Below, piece by piece: positions 42,532 to 50,392 of a stretch of 64,000 bases of DNA. A model generated the notes under the pieces. The model did not search any database. It was not told the origin of the DNA and saw only the letters and a list, made by a program, of their open reading frames with translations. Position 1 is the stretch's first letter. Each line of letters opens with the position of its first letter. Source of the DNA: JBBATK01 sp044228285 (lineage in GTDB: Bacteria; Bacteroidota; Ignavibacteria; Kapaibacteriales; NICIL-2); contig JBGAVD010000008.1 in NCBI GenBank assembly GCA_044228285.1, positions 8,204-72,203 of the forward strand. Reading direction: 5' to 3'. The position numbers were made by a program, and so were the translations under genes.

Positions 42532-43872
42532 ATGTTTCAACTAATAGATACATATATGCATCGCACTTTCTATTGCTTATTCATCACAAGTCTTATTGGC
42601 ATTCTATGCTTTAGTGCTACAGTGTATTCCGCTAGTGCAAATCGATTGCAGGTGAAGGGACGCTTTTTGTGTACACCTTGTGGTGACACCATCGTAATGC
42701 GCGGTTTCAATAAAATGTGCATTTATGATGAGACGGCGAGGTGGGGTATGAGTGTCATGCCTGAAATGAAGAAGAGCGGTGCAAATGCTCTCCGTATAGT
42801 CTGGACAATATCGGATAAGGTCAGTATGTCCGACACCCTTGATGCGGTCATCCAAACGTGTATCGATAACGCTATGATTCCGGTTGTTGAAATTCATGAC
42901 GCTACTGGTGATTGGTCGAAGCTCAATGATGTTCTGCAGTATTGGTTGCGTGATGATGTAAAAGCAGTTGCGATGAAACATGAGAAGTATCTAGTGGTCA
43001 ACATCGCCAATGAGGCAGGTGATTTCAACGTGACGGATGCGGACTATCAAGCGCGCTATATCAGTATCGTCCAGCAAATGCGTGCTGCTGGTTATCGTAT
43101 GCCATTGATGATTGATGCAAATGGATACGGACAAAACATTAGCGCTATCATCAATACAGCTGCAGCAATCATCGAAGCCGATCCTGACAAGAATCTGATT
43201 TTCTCGCTCCACGCTTATTGGCAGCCAAAGTACTTTGCGAATCCAGAGCAACTTTTTCAGAACAGTATAGCGACTATTGTTGCAATGAACATCCCACTCG
43301 TCATTGGTGAGTTCGCCGGATGTTATACCGATGATCCAAATTCAACAGACGATCTGTGGAAGACGATACTGCCTCAATGTCAACAGTATCGCATTGGCTG
43401 GATGGCCTGGGAGTGGGGTCCAGGGAATGCTGATTACTCACAGGATCCACCTATACTCTATCCAAAAATGGATATGACAGCCGATGGAACGTTCGCTACC
43501 CTCAAAGACGGTTGGGCTCGATCCGTAGTGGTTGATGATGCAAACAGCATTACTAAGACATCTATTCGCTGCGACTACATTCTTAACAAAGGTGAGTGCC
43601 TGGCATCAGCAGTGGTGGACAACGAGCTTTGGTCCAAGCAGACACCTGAACTCGTTGTTTCGCCAAACCCTGTGCAGACACAATGCAGTATCAGCTTTCG
43701 CTCTGAGGCAAGCATCGTGATCACGGACATGATGGGCAAGGTGCTGATAAACATAAGAGCTCAAGGCATGTACACTGTTGACACGCAATTATGGTCAAGT
43801 GGGTGCTACGCTGTAACGCTACTCGGCGCTGAAGGGTGTTTGCAAAAGTTGGTTTTGACAGTGCTTCATTGA
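42532..43872 (+). CDS. Secreted GH5 glycoside hydrolase with T9SS domain
   Basis: 446 aa (ATG 42532, or ATG 42556 MHRTFYC). Signal peptide to about residue 34 (CFSATVYSASA). Residues 38-340 are a cellulase or mannanase-like TIM barrel: TIVMRGFNKM, GANALRIVWTIS, VVEIHDATGDWS, acid/base Glu161 (NIANEAGD), LHAYWQPKY, nucleophile Glu260 (PLVIGEFAGC) and GWMAWEWGPGN. T9SS type A at the end (VVSPNPVQTQCSISFRS, MMGKVLINIRAQGM, LVLTVLH). It cleaves beta-glucan or mannan outside the cell. The gene is bracketed on both sides by family-1 repeats. Confidence 0.88.
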   Translation: MFQLIDTYMHRTFYCLFITSLIGILCFSATVYSASANRLQVKGRFLCTPCGDTIVMRGFNKMCIYDETARWGMSVMPEMKKSGANALRIVWTISDKVSMSDTLDAVIQTCIDNAMIPVVEIHDATGDWSKLNDVLQYWLRDDVKAVAMKHEKYLVVNIANEAGDFNVTDADYQARYISIVQQMRAAGYRMPLMIDANGYGQNISAIINTAAAIIEADPDKNLIFSLHAYWQPKYFANPEQLFQNSIATIVAMNIPLVIGEFAGCYTDDPNSTDDLWKTILPQCQQYRIGWMAWEWGPGNADYSQDPPILYPKMDMTADGTFATLKDGWARSVVVDDANSITKTSIRCDYILNKGECLASAVVDNELWSKQTPELVVSPNPVQTQCSISFRSEASIVITDMMGKVLINIRAQGMYTVDTQLWSSGCYAVTLLGAEGCLQKLVLTVLH

Positions 43873-43881
43873 TACTCAAGT

Positions 43882-43954
43882 TCTGAGGCTCTCAGTGTCT
43901 CAAGCAGAGGATCTTCTAGATACAGTGAGAGCCTCAGCTGCGCTGAGACCCTCA
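43882..43954. repeat. Palindromic repeat (family 1), 3' of the GH5 gene
   Basis: Left half 43882-43909 (TCTGAGGCTCTCAGTGTCTC, then AAGCAGAG), then the core 43926-43954 (TGAGAGCCTCAGCTGCGCTG...). Together with the copy at 42428-42508 it brackets the GH5 gene. Confidence 0.85.
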
Positions 43955-43958
43955 CACC

Positions 43959-45242
43959 TCACTCCTCATCCTCACTTGCTGCTGGCAGTTCAAGCTGTGT
44001 CATTGCTGGCAGGGCATTCCCAACGATGCCTTCGAGGTCTCCGCGAATGCGAATAGCGCTGCGTTGAGTGCGTTCAATTTGTTTCTCGCGTTTAGCCCAG
44101 ATACGTTCGTAGGCGCGTTTTTCGTCGTCGAGTTCTTTGCGCATGTTGATGAAGACTTCCATCATGGATTGCATGTGATTGGCGAAGTCTTGTCCGGTGA
44201 GATAGTGATAGAGCACATCCATCTTCTCATTCTTACCTTCAGCAGCGCGCCGTTGTTTTGCTACTTCGATCAGACCATCGCGGAGGACAGCGGCGAGGGG
44301 GATAGCGAAGGCAACGGAGCAGACCCAGACGCCGTCGATGTTTGCGAAGCTATCAACGTTTTCAGGTAGCACGGTGGTAACGATGACAGCTACACTTGCA
44401 CGGAGTTCGCGCAGGTCTTCTTTGAGTTTAGGTACCCACTTTTTATCCCAGCCTTTGGTGCGTTTCGATTCCCATAGGATCACACCACAGTCTTGGGCAT
44501 TCTCATAGACATGGTGAATGATATCTGCGCCGCGCACACCTTTGGGTACGGGTTTAACATCATCAAAGAGAAAGCTAGCGCGCAACGTTTGCTCCAGTTC
44601 CATCTCAAGGACTTCGCCTTGAGTTTGTTGTGAGCCTTGTTGACTCTTGCGTTGCAGATCATCGATAAGCTTCTGCATGTCGTCGATCTTCTTATCCTTC
44701 TCCGCTTCGCGCAATCGCAATTGCTCGGTGAATTGTCCTTCGATCTGTAAGCGCAGCCGTTGACGTTCCTCGTTCAGTTGTCGCTCAACTGCCAGTTGCA
44801 TCATCTCTTTTTGCTCTTCGAGCTCTCGAGTTTTTCGAAGCAGTTCTATCTCTTTTGTGGCTTGCTCTTTCAATCGAAGTTGTTGTTCATCAACATGAGC
44901 TCGTAGCGACTGCATTTCCGTATCGAGCTTCTCTCTTGCTTTTGCTTCAGCTTCCTGTTGTACTGCCTGTTGCTGTTGCTGAAGTCGAAGTTGAAAGTCC
45001 TCTTCGCGTTTACGTGCTTCGTCTGCTGCTTGGCGCTTGAGTTCGTCGTTGCTGCGACGTTGGACTTCAAGATCGCGCTCAAGAGCAGTCCTCTGATCAT
45101 TGAGTTGGTCTTCCAGAGCCTTCTTCGAATCGATAAATTTCTGTCTGAACTCATTGCCTATATCCTCGCGCAACTGCTTCGCCAGCGCTTCGGTGAGGTC
45201 TGAGCCGCAATTTGGACAACTGAGTACGTTCGGGTTTTGCAT
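43959..45242 (-). CDS. DUF2130 family coiled-coil protein
   Basis: 427 aa. An N-terminal zinc-ribbon start, NVLSCPNCGSDLTE (two Cys only), is followed by a long coiled coil (about 20-215) rich in Q, E, R and K. A C-terminal DUF2130 domain follows: GEVLEMELEQTLRASFLFDDVKPVPKGVRGADIIHHVYENAQDCGVILWESKRTKGWDKKWVPKLKEDLRE, then VCSVAFAIPLAAVLRDGLIE. The domain resembles restriction-endonuclease-like folds (IxWESKRTK), but function is unknown. Stand-alone gene adjacent to a repeat. Confidence 0.88.
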   Translation of the reverse strand: MQNPNVLSCPNCGSDLTEALAKQLREDIGNEFRQKFIDSKKALEDQLNDQRTALERDLEVQRRSNDELKRQAADEARKREEDFQLRLQQQQQAVQQEAEAKAREKLDTEMQSLRAHVDEQQLRLKEQATKEIELLRKTRELEEQKEMMQLAVERQLNEERQRLRLQIEGQFTEQLRLREAEKDKKIDDMQKLIDDLQRKSQQGSQQTQGEVLEMELEQTLRASFLFDDVKPVPKGVRGADIIHHVYENAQDCGVILWESKRTKGWDKKWVPKLKEDLRELRASVAVIVTTVLPENVDSFANIDGVWVCSVAFAIPLAAVLRDGLIEVAKQRRAAEGKNEKMDVLYHYLTGQDFANHMQSMMEVFINMRKELDDEKRAYERIWAKREKQIERTQRSAIRIRGDLEGIVGNALPAMTQLELPAASEDEE

Positions 45243-45795
45243 GGTCTTTGTTGAAGTTCGATCAGCAAATTAGCCTACACGCTGCGCATGTGCTGCTCCG
45301 GAGAAAAAAATGTTATGAACAGTCGAAGGCACATTCTGGAGCAGAGCATTGCTGACATGTAGTTGACTGTTAGCCTCTGAACCTAACCACTTAGTGAGAG
45401 GGTTCTGGGTGCAGTAAATGCCGAGCGCGGAGGTCGACAGCTTGGCAAAGGGCGAACAAGAAGGAGCTCGCCGCAATGACTTGCACCATAGGCAAAAGAG
45501 TGGGCAAAGCTAGTGAACGCAGGACGTAGGTGCAGCGACAACAACTCTGAGCGGGTGATGGTGCTGTGTTGCTACGAAGGGAACAGCTGTCACTATGTAG
45601 GCTTCATCAGTAGCGACGCTAGCACTGCTGAGGACGAGAGGGGGATGCCGAAGGCAGACCGTTGAAGAGAAGTCTCACGAGTAGCGTCTGCCGAGAAGCT
45701 GCTGCGGTGTTGCCAGGATGGAAGGGTACCGTAGAAATAGTGCAGAGCCCAAGAGTTAGCGAACAAATTCAGAGAGCTGAGCTTTGTGGGAGCTC
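45243..45795. other. Gene-poor 550-base gap, partly shared with 61600-61641
   Basis: No credible reading frame on either strand. I compared it with consensus segments of tmRNA and RNase P RNA and saw none. 45633-45674 is about 80% identical, in inverted orientation, to 61600-61641 (common AGGCAGAC and GTTrAAGA segments), so some decayed element may be present. The reverse-strand reading near 45270-45476 gives a 68-codon frame without coding features. Confidence 0.5.
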
Positions 45796-45830
45796 AAAAA
45801 AAAGAGCGCTTCTCCGAGGAGAAGCGCTCT
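45796..45830 (-). terminator. Terminator of the secreted protein gene at 45853
   Basis: On the minus strand, AGAGCGCTTCTCC pairs with GGAGAAGCGCTCT (stem about 45803-45830) and is followed by eight T (the A-run 45796-45803 on the plus strand). It ends the gene at 45853-46278. Confidence 0.9.
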
Positions 45831-45852
45831 AAGAATAGGAACTCTGAGGATC

Positions 45853-46278
45853 TTAGTTGATGCTATCAGCGATGATAACAGCAAGACCACTCTTGGTAGC
45901 CATTTTGCCAGTTACGGTCACTTTGCCAGCAGCCTTTTCAGCGAGCTTGGAGGAAGCGTTTGTACCGTCAGCATTGATAACAACGTAACCTTTCTTGCCA
46001 ACGCAAAGAACGAGAATTTCGTTGTGACCAGCTGCCTTTTGAGCATCGCCTGCGGTCAATGTGTTGCATTTGCCGCTAGCGCAGCCTGCAAGAGTGCAGA
46101 CAGTGCCAGTCCAACCCTTGGACTTAGTAGCCTTTGCAGCTGGTGCTGGACCCTTTGTTGGAGCAGTTGTTGCTGCAGGAGTAGCAGCCGACTCAACAGC
46201 TTTCTTCTTCACCATACCTTGGGAGAATGCAGCTGGAGCAAGAACGACGAAAAGAACGAGAGCAATAAGTTGTTTCAT
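45853..46278 (-). CDS. Small secreted hypothetical protein, OB-fold-like
   Basis: 141 aa. Signal peptide MKQLIALVLFVVLAPAAFSQ. An Ala/Thr/Pro/Lys-rich linker (residues 22-52: ESAATPAATTAPTKGPAPAA...) leads to a domain with GWTGTVCTLAGCASGKCNTL, EILVLCVGKKGYVVIN, then KAAGKVTVTGKMATKSGLAVIIADS. The two cysteine pairs and the G-x-V-x-G ending suggest a small disulfide-bonded, OB-like periplasmic domain, but I recognise no named family. Its own terminator follows. The upstream gene at 46309 runs in the same direction, 30 bases away, so they may be cotranscribed. Confidence 0.75.
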   Translation of the reverse strand: MKQLIALVLFVVLAPAAFSQGMVKKKAVESAATPAATTAPTKGPAPAAKATKSKGWTGTVCTLAGCASGKCNTLTAGDAQKAAGHNEILVLCVGKKGYVVINADGTNASSKLAEKAAGKVTVTGKMATKSGLAVIIADSIN

Positions 46279-46308
46279 TAAGAATCCTTGATGGAAAGTT
46301 AGACTTAG

Positions 46309-47103
46309 TTATGTTTTACCGACAAGATCTTTGTAGCCTTGATGCCAGGGCCATCGAAGCCCATGCTTTGACGATTCCACATCAAAGGTGCCTTCTATCT
46401 TTAGCTTACGGGATGTCGAAGTATCATTGATAGCCTTGTTGTCATACAATTGATTCAAGCTATCAGCGGTCGGAGTATAGAAGGTGTTAGCGTCTACTCC
46501 AAAGATATAAGTTCTACGTGGTGTGCTTCCGCCGATTGTTCCGCTCTTTACATAACTTGATACAGAAGGTGAACCAAACGCAAGACTGTCTGAATCAAAA
46601 CAAAGATCCCACTGGCCACCAGCATCTACTGTTAGTTGAGTTCCGAGGGAGAGGTTAATTCCGCTTCCAAGAATGGATGTACGAGAATACGCCTTCAAAC
46701 CAGTGTAGCGTGTTGCTGTAGCCCAGTTGATAGAGACAGCTTCTGATGCTGAGTCGTTTGATACAGCCTTCAGGCTCAAAGTCCATGTCTTTCCAGCAGC
46801 AAGACCAGTCAGGTCAACATACGCTGGGCTGCCATAGCCTTTTGGAATGGTAAAGTTTACTGTGCTAGAACCACTAACAGCGCTCAGTTTGTATTCTTTA
46901 AAGCCAACAGCACCTTCTGATGCAGAAGCGCTGAACTGAATACGAATGGTTGAATCATTCACCGAAAGAGCTTTGAGGCCCGTTGGTGTTGCAGGAATAA
47001 ATGTTGTTGGCAGTGTAGTTGTATCTTCACAGCTGCTGACGAACAATGCGGTTGCACAAAGAAGTGCTGCCGACATAACGCTCATGCTCTTGAATAGAGT
47101 CAT
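46309..47103 (-). CDS. Lipoprotein with FN3-like module
   Basis: 264 aa. Lipoprotein signal MSAALLCATALFVSSC (Cys25). An FN3-like domain covers about 35-130: TPTGLKALSVNDSTIRIQFSASASEGAVGFKEYKLSAV, TGLAAGKTWTLSLKAVSNDSASEAVSINWATA. The C-terminal half (WDLCFDSDSLAFGSPSVSSY, TYIFGVDANTFYTPTADSL) is similar to HmuY-like lipoproteins in pattern only. The last about 24 residues (ESSKHGLRWPWHQGYKDLVGKT) look unlike protein; the +1 frame over the same bases reads WNRQSMGFDGPGIKATKIL and stops four bases later, so a frameshift near 46381 is possible. Confidence 0.7.
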   Translation of the reverse strand: MTLFKSMSVMSAALLCATALFVSSCEDTTTLPTTFIPATPTGLKALSVNDSTIRIQFSASASEGAVGFKEYKLSAVSGSSTVNFTIPKGYGSPAYVDLTGLAAGKTWTLSLKAVSNDSASEAVSINWATATRYTGLKAYSRTSILGSGINLSLGTQLTVDAGGQWDLCFDSDSLAFGSPSVSSYVKSGTIGGSTPRRTYIFGVDANTFYTPTADSLNQLYDNKAINDTSTSRKLKIEGTFDVESSKHGLRWPWHQGYKDLVGKT

Positions 47104-47735
47104 GGTTTCTCCGTAAATGGTTAATAAAAAACTATGGTATGATGTGTTTGTAATTCTTAATTCTGATTTTGAAAAAAACCACGAGCGGCACTCTCACTGT
47201 TCGGCCCAACATGCATCACAGATGCAAACTCAGCTCTCTTCACGAAGTGAGGCATCCGCCTACACCATGGAATTCTACAAGTACCAATGCAGGTACAAAT
47301 ATACGAAGCTCGTTTTCAACTTCGTGACTGCCTCAATACTAACAAAAGGTATCAAGTGTAGGAGAGTCAACCTGACTCCCAAAGTGACCATAGTCTCAGC
47401 ACCTTTTACTTACCGTCGTTGCAAATGTTCCCAGGAGAAGAAGTCGTTGTCGACCCCAAGCACTAAGTTTGTATTGCTACACGGCAGTTAGTGGTCCTGC
47501 TGCGAAAGCTACTACGCTTTGCGGTTTTCTGAGAGCATCTGTAGCAACTGGGCAGATATCGAGTGGATATGCTGTGTGACCTAGAGTTCGCAGGTATTTG
47601 CACGACGTATGAACGAGCTAAGTCATTTAATTATCGTTCGTTAGGTGTCTATAGTGCGAAAACTCACTGTTTTGACCACTTCCACAATCAAATGTTCGAC
47701 CATTCTCTTGCGTAACGCAGCTCCTACGACCTATC
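47104..47735. other. 632-base gap between divergent lipoprotein gene and ubiE
   Basis: Holds two divergent control regions. The plus-strand open frame 47117-47491 has no signal, many rare codon patterns and no domain, so I treat it as chance. No repeat of either family occurs here. No terminator hairpin is evident. Confidence 0.5.
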
Positions 47736-48446
47736 ATGAGTGAAGCCGTCCGATCCATGTTTGCCCAGATTTCCAAGCGCTATGATTTGATGAATAGCGT
47801 TATCACTTTTGGAATGCACCATGCATGGCGTCGTCGTACCGTACGCCTCGCAAAAGCGCAAGAAAACGAGCGAGTGTTGGATTGTGCTACTGGGACCGGT
47901 GATCTAGCCTTCGAGTTTAAAAGAGCTGTTGGTTCGGGCGGAAAAGTTGTTGCAACCGACTTCTGCGAGCCCATGCTCGAGCATATTCCGGCAAAAAGCC
48001 AAAAACTTGGCTTAGAGCTGGAGGTAGCGCTAGCAGATGTCATGCACCTCAACTACCCAGACGAGAGCTTCGACATCGCAAGTATAGCATATGGTATACG
48101 TAACGTTGATGATCCCAGGATAGCACTTGGAGAAATGGTGCGGGTGTTACGAGACGGAGGACGCATTGCAGTACTGGAGACAGGGCAGCCAAAAGGTGCT
48201 ATGTCGTTGGTTTATAGTGTGTTACGCCACCTCATTCCACTGGCTGGAAAACTCATCGCCGGAAACTCCTCTGCCTACACCTATCTACCCGAAACAGCCT
48301 CACGTTTTCCGTCGGGGGAAGCCTTTCTCCAGCTTCTTCGCGAGCAGCCTGCCGTACGCCATGCGCAAGCCTACCCACTGTTTTTCGGCGTTTCCTACAT
48401 TTATATCGCCACCATCGAAAAGAAAAACCCGCCGAATTCGCGTTAA
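47736..48446 (+). CDS. ubiE: Demethylmenaquinone methyltransferase
   Basis: 236 aa. SAM-dependent methylation of demethylmenaquinone (or ubiquinone) at the membrane surface, the last step of menaquinone synthesis. Motifs: VRSMFAQISKRYDLMNSVITFGMHHAWRRRTV, SAM-binding VLDCATGTGDLAFEF, VVATDFCEPMLE, DVMHLNYPDESFDIASIAYGIRNVDD, MVRVLRDGGRIAVLETGQP, and LIPLAGKLIAGNSSAYTYLPETASRFPSGEAFLQLL. The start at ATG 47736 (MSEAVRSMF) fits the family, but no SD is obvious. In an anaerobic or facultative FCB bacterium, menG is the better functional name. Confidence 0.95.
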   Translation: MSEAVRSMFAQISKRYDLMNSVITFGMHHAWRRRTVRLAKAQENERVLDCATGTGDLAFEFKRAVGSGGKVVATDFCEPMLEHIPAKSQKLGLELEVALADVMHLNYPDESFDIASIAYGIRNVDDPRIALGEMVRVLRDGGRIAVLETGQPKGAMSLVYSVLRHLIPLAGKLIAGNSSAYTYLPETASRFPSGEAFLQLLREQPAVRHAQAYPLFFGVSYIYIATIEKKNPPNSR

Positions 48447-48472
48447 ATAAGGGGCTTAGCCCTCTGGCACAG

Positions 48473-48502
48473 TTGACCCAGTCACTTTTTGCCGTATTTT
48501 TG
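48473..48502 (+). promoter_or_regulatory. Bacteroidota-type promoter candidate for glgA
   Basis: TTG at 48473-48475, a 19-base spacer, then TATTTTTG at 48495-48502, matching the -33 TTTG / -7 TAnnTTTG arrangement with N17-23. It lies about 84 bases before the glgA ATG. Supported by pattern only. Confidence 0.5.
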
Positions 48503-48585
48503 CAATCTGACCAAAAGCCTGTTTTAACAGAACGGTGTTTTTGTCTTCGTCAGCAACGATTTACCACAACACCTAGGGTTATTGA

Positions 48586-50055
48586 ATGCCTCCCAAACCA
48601 TTAAGCATTTTATATGTTGCAAGCGAGGTCTATCCCTTTGCAAAAACTGGCGGTTTGGCTGATGTATCGTACTCTTTTCCAATTGCGATGCGTGATCTTG
48701 GACATGACATTCGCGTCATGTTGCCAAAGTACGGTAATATCAGCGAACGCAAAAACCATATTCACCAAATCAATCGTTTGTGCGATATCCCAATTCCGGT
48801 TGGCGACATAAGCGAGCCTGCAACGGTGAAATCATCATCGATCAACAATCCCCGCACAAAAGTTCAAGCATACGTCACAACGAACTTCAACTACTTTGAT
48901 GCTAAGAAGGGTCTGTACTCAGATCCGGTAACGGGCGCCATGTACAACAACGACGAGCGTTTTATCTTCTTTGCTCGTACCGTTGTACAAACCTGCTTGC
49001 TGCTTGGATGGTTTCCTGAAATCATTCATTGTAATGGCTGGCAAACAGGTTTGCTTCCTGCATACTTACGTACATTGTTCAGTAAAGAGTTTGCTAAAAC
49101 AAAAATTATGTTCACTCTGCATAATCTGAGTGAGCAAGGCGTGTTTCCTGCAGCTTCCTTTGCGAAGACTGGTCTGCCAAAAGAAGCTGCGGCTAAAGTG
49201 TGCCAAGGCAAGAATCTAAATTTCACCAAAGCTGGTATAGAATACTCGGACTTGGTTACTACCGTGAGTCCAACCTACGCAACAGAAATCAAGAAAGACA
49301 AGAAGATCTCGGGCGATCTAGCCGCTCTAGTGAAAGCAACGAATATCAAGGGTATCGTCAACGGTATTGATCCCTATGGTTGGATGCCAAAGAGCGATTC
49401 GCAGATTTCCAAGCATTATGATGCAAGCTCCTGGAAAACTGGGAAGCACGCAAACAAGCATAAGCTTCACGAAAAGCTTGGTCTTGCTGTCGATGAATCA
49501 CTGCCTCTTATTGGTATCATCACTCGCATATCAGATAACAAAGGCGTGCCTTTGTTTCTGGAAGCCGCTCCAAAGATTCTCTCTGAAAAAGTACAAGTTG
49601 TCTTCCTTGGCGATGGCGATGTAAAAATGAAGAAGGACCTTGAGAAGCTGGCAACGAAGTACAAGAAGAACTTTGCCCTACGTCTTGGTTTTGATGATGA
49701 ATTGGCGCACTTGATCGAAGCTGGTGCAGATATGTACCTGATGCCTTCTCTCTATGAGCCATGTGGATTGAACCAGATGTACAGCATGATGTACGGAACG
49801 GTTCCAGTGGTACGTCACACAGGCGGACTTGTCGATACTGTTCAGGATTTCGATCCCAAAAAGGGTACGGGCAACGGTATCGTCTTCAAAAAGTATGATG
49901 CTGAGGAGATGGTTGCTGCTGTGAAGCGAGCTGCTGGACTCTTTGCAGATGCTGAAACCTGGGGTTCACTCGTGAAAAACTGTATGGCCAGCGATTTCAC
50001 CTGGGCAGCTTCCGCAAAGCAGTACGATGCTATCTATCGCGACTTGGTAAAATAA
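48586..50055 (+). CDS. glgA: Glycogen (starch) synthase
   Basis: 489 aa, GT5 family. It transfers glucose from ADP-glucose to growing glycogen. Motifs: the ADP-glucose loop KTGGLADV at 20-27, IMFTLHNLSEQGVFPAASFAKTGLPKEA, YSDLVTTVSPTYATEI, GIVNGIDPYGWMPKSD, LIGIITRISDNKG, VVFLGDGDVKMKKDLEKLATKYKKNFALRLGFDDELAHLIEAGADMYLMPSLYEPCGLNQMYSMMYGTVPVVRHTGGLVDTVQDF. Length and domain order are normal. No other glg gene adjoins it. A Bacteroidota-type promoter candidate lies upstream. Confidence 0.96.
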   Translation: MPPKPLSILYVASEVYPFAKTGGLADVSYSFPIAMRDLGHDIRVMLPKYGNISERKNHIHQINRLCDIPIPVGDISEPATVKSSSINNPRTKVQAYVTTNFNYFDAKKGLYSDPVTGAMYNNDERFIFFARTVVQTCLLLGWFPEIIHCNGWQTGLLPAYLRTLFSKEFAKTKIMFTLHNLSEQGVFPAASFAKTGLPKEAAAKVCQGKNLNFTKAGIEYSDLVTTVSPTYATEIKKDKKISGDLAALVKATNIKGIVNGIDPYGWMPKSDSQISKHYDASSWKTGKHANKHKLHEKLGLAVDESLPLIGIITRISDNKGVPLFLEAAPKILSEKVQVVFLGDGDVKMKKDLEKLATKYKKNFALRLGFDDELAHLIEAGADMYLMPSLYEPCGLNQMYSMMYGTVPVVRHTGGLVDTVQDFDPKKGTGNGIVFKKYDAEEMVAAVKRAAGLFADAETWGSLVKNCMASDFTWAASAKQYDAIYRDLVK

Positions 50056-50392
50056 TCAGCCGAGGCTGGCCTTCGAGGAAGGCGGAGTTTTCAGACTCCC
50101 TTTGAAAAGCTTCTGGTTGGTATGTAGGACATGTTAAGATTTTTTCTCTGACGCAGACACCTTTGGTGTCTGCGTTGTGTTATATAGTGGATTCGACGAC
50201 ATTTCTAGCCGGATTGTCGCTCATAGTAAGTATATACACTCCTGCTCTTTTCTGGTTAGGGAGTAATACGAAACAATATTTTTGCTTTAGTCGTGTTCAT
50301 GCTTTGGTCTGGTTCTAGAACCGGCGTGAATGATTGCAGAAGGATTCTCTGGAGTGATGATTGTTCTCGCCAGACCTCATTTGATTCAACGT
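50056..50392. other. 337-base gap with a perfect hairpin
   Basis: No coding frame. ACGCAGACACC (50151-50161) and GGTGTCTGCGT (50165-50175) form a perfect 11-bp stem around TTT, with no T-run after it (TGTGTTAT). It may be a terminator for glgA working without a U tract, or an operator. The upstream frame of the next gene (50330-50392) runs through this gap but lacks a signal. Confidence 0.6.
50151..50175. terminator. Perfect inverted repeat after glgA
   Basis: 11-bp stem (ACGCAGACACC / GGTGTCTGCGT) with a 3-base loop, 95 bases after the glgA stop. Strong structure; no U tract. TTTTTT lies upstream (50140-50145), not downstream. Confidence 0.55.

Noticed and set aside
45243..45795. tmRNA or RNase P RNA in the gap
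   Set aside because: None of the characteristic conserved segments of either RNA is visible.
45784..46281. 165-codon plus-strand frame over the secreted protein and its terminator
   Set aside because: It runs through a terminator hairpin and mirrors a minus-strand gene with a signal peptide; it is rich in Ser/Cys without domain features.
47117..47491. 124-codon plus-strand frame between lipoprotein gene and ubiE
   Set aside because: No signal, no domain, unusual composition, and no supporting start site.
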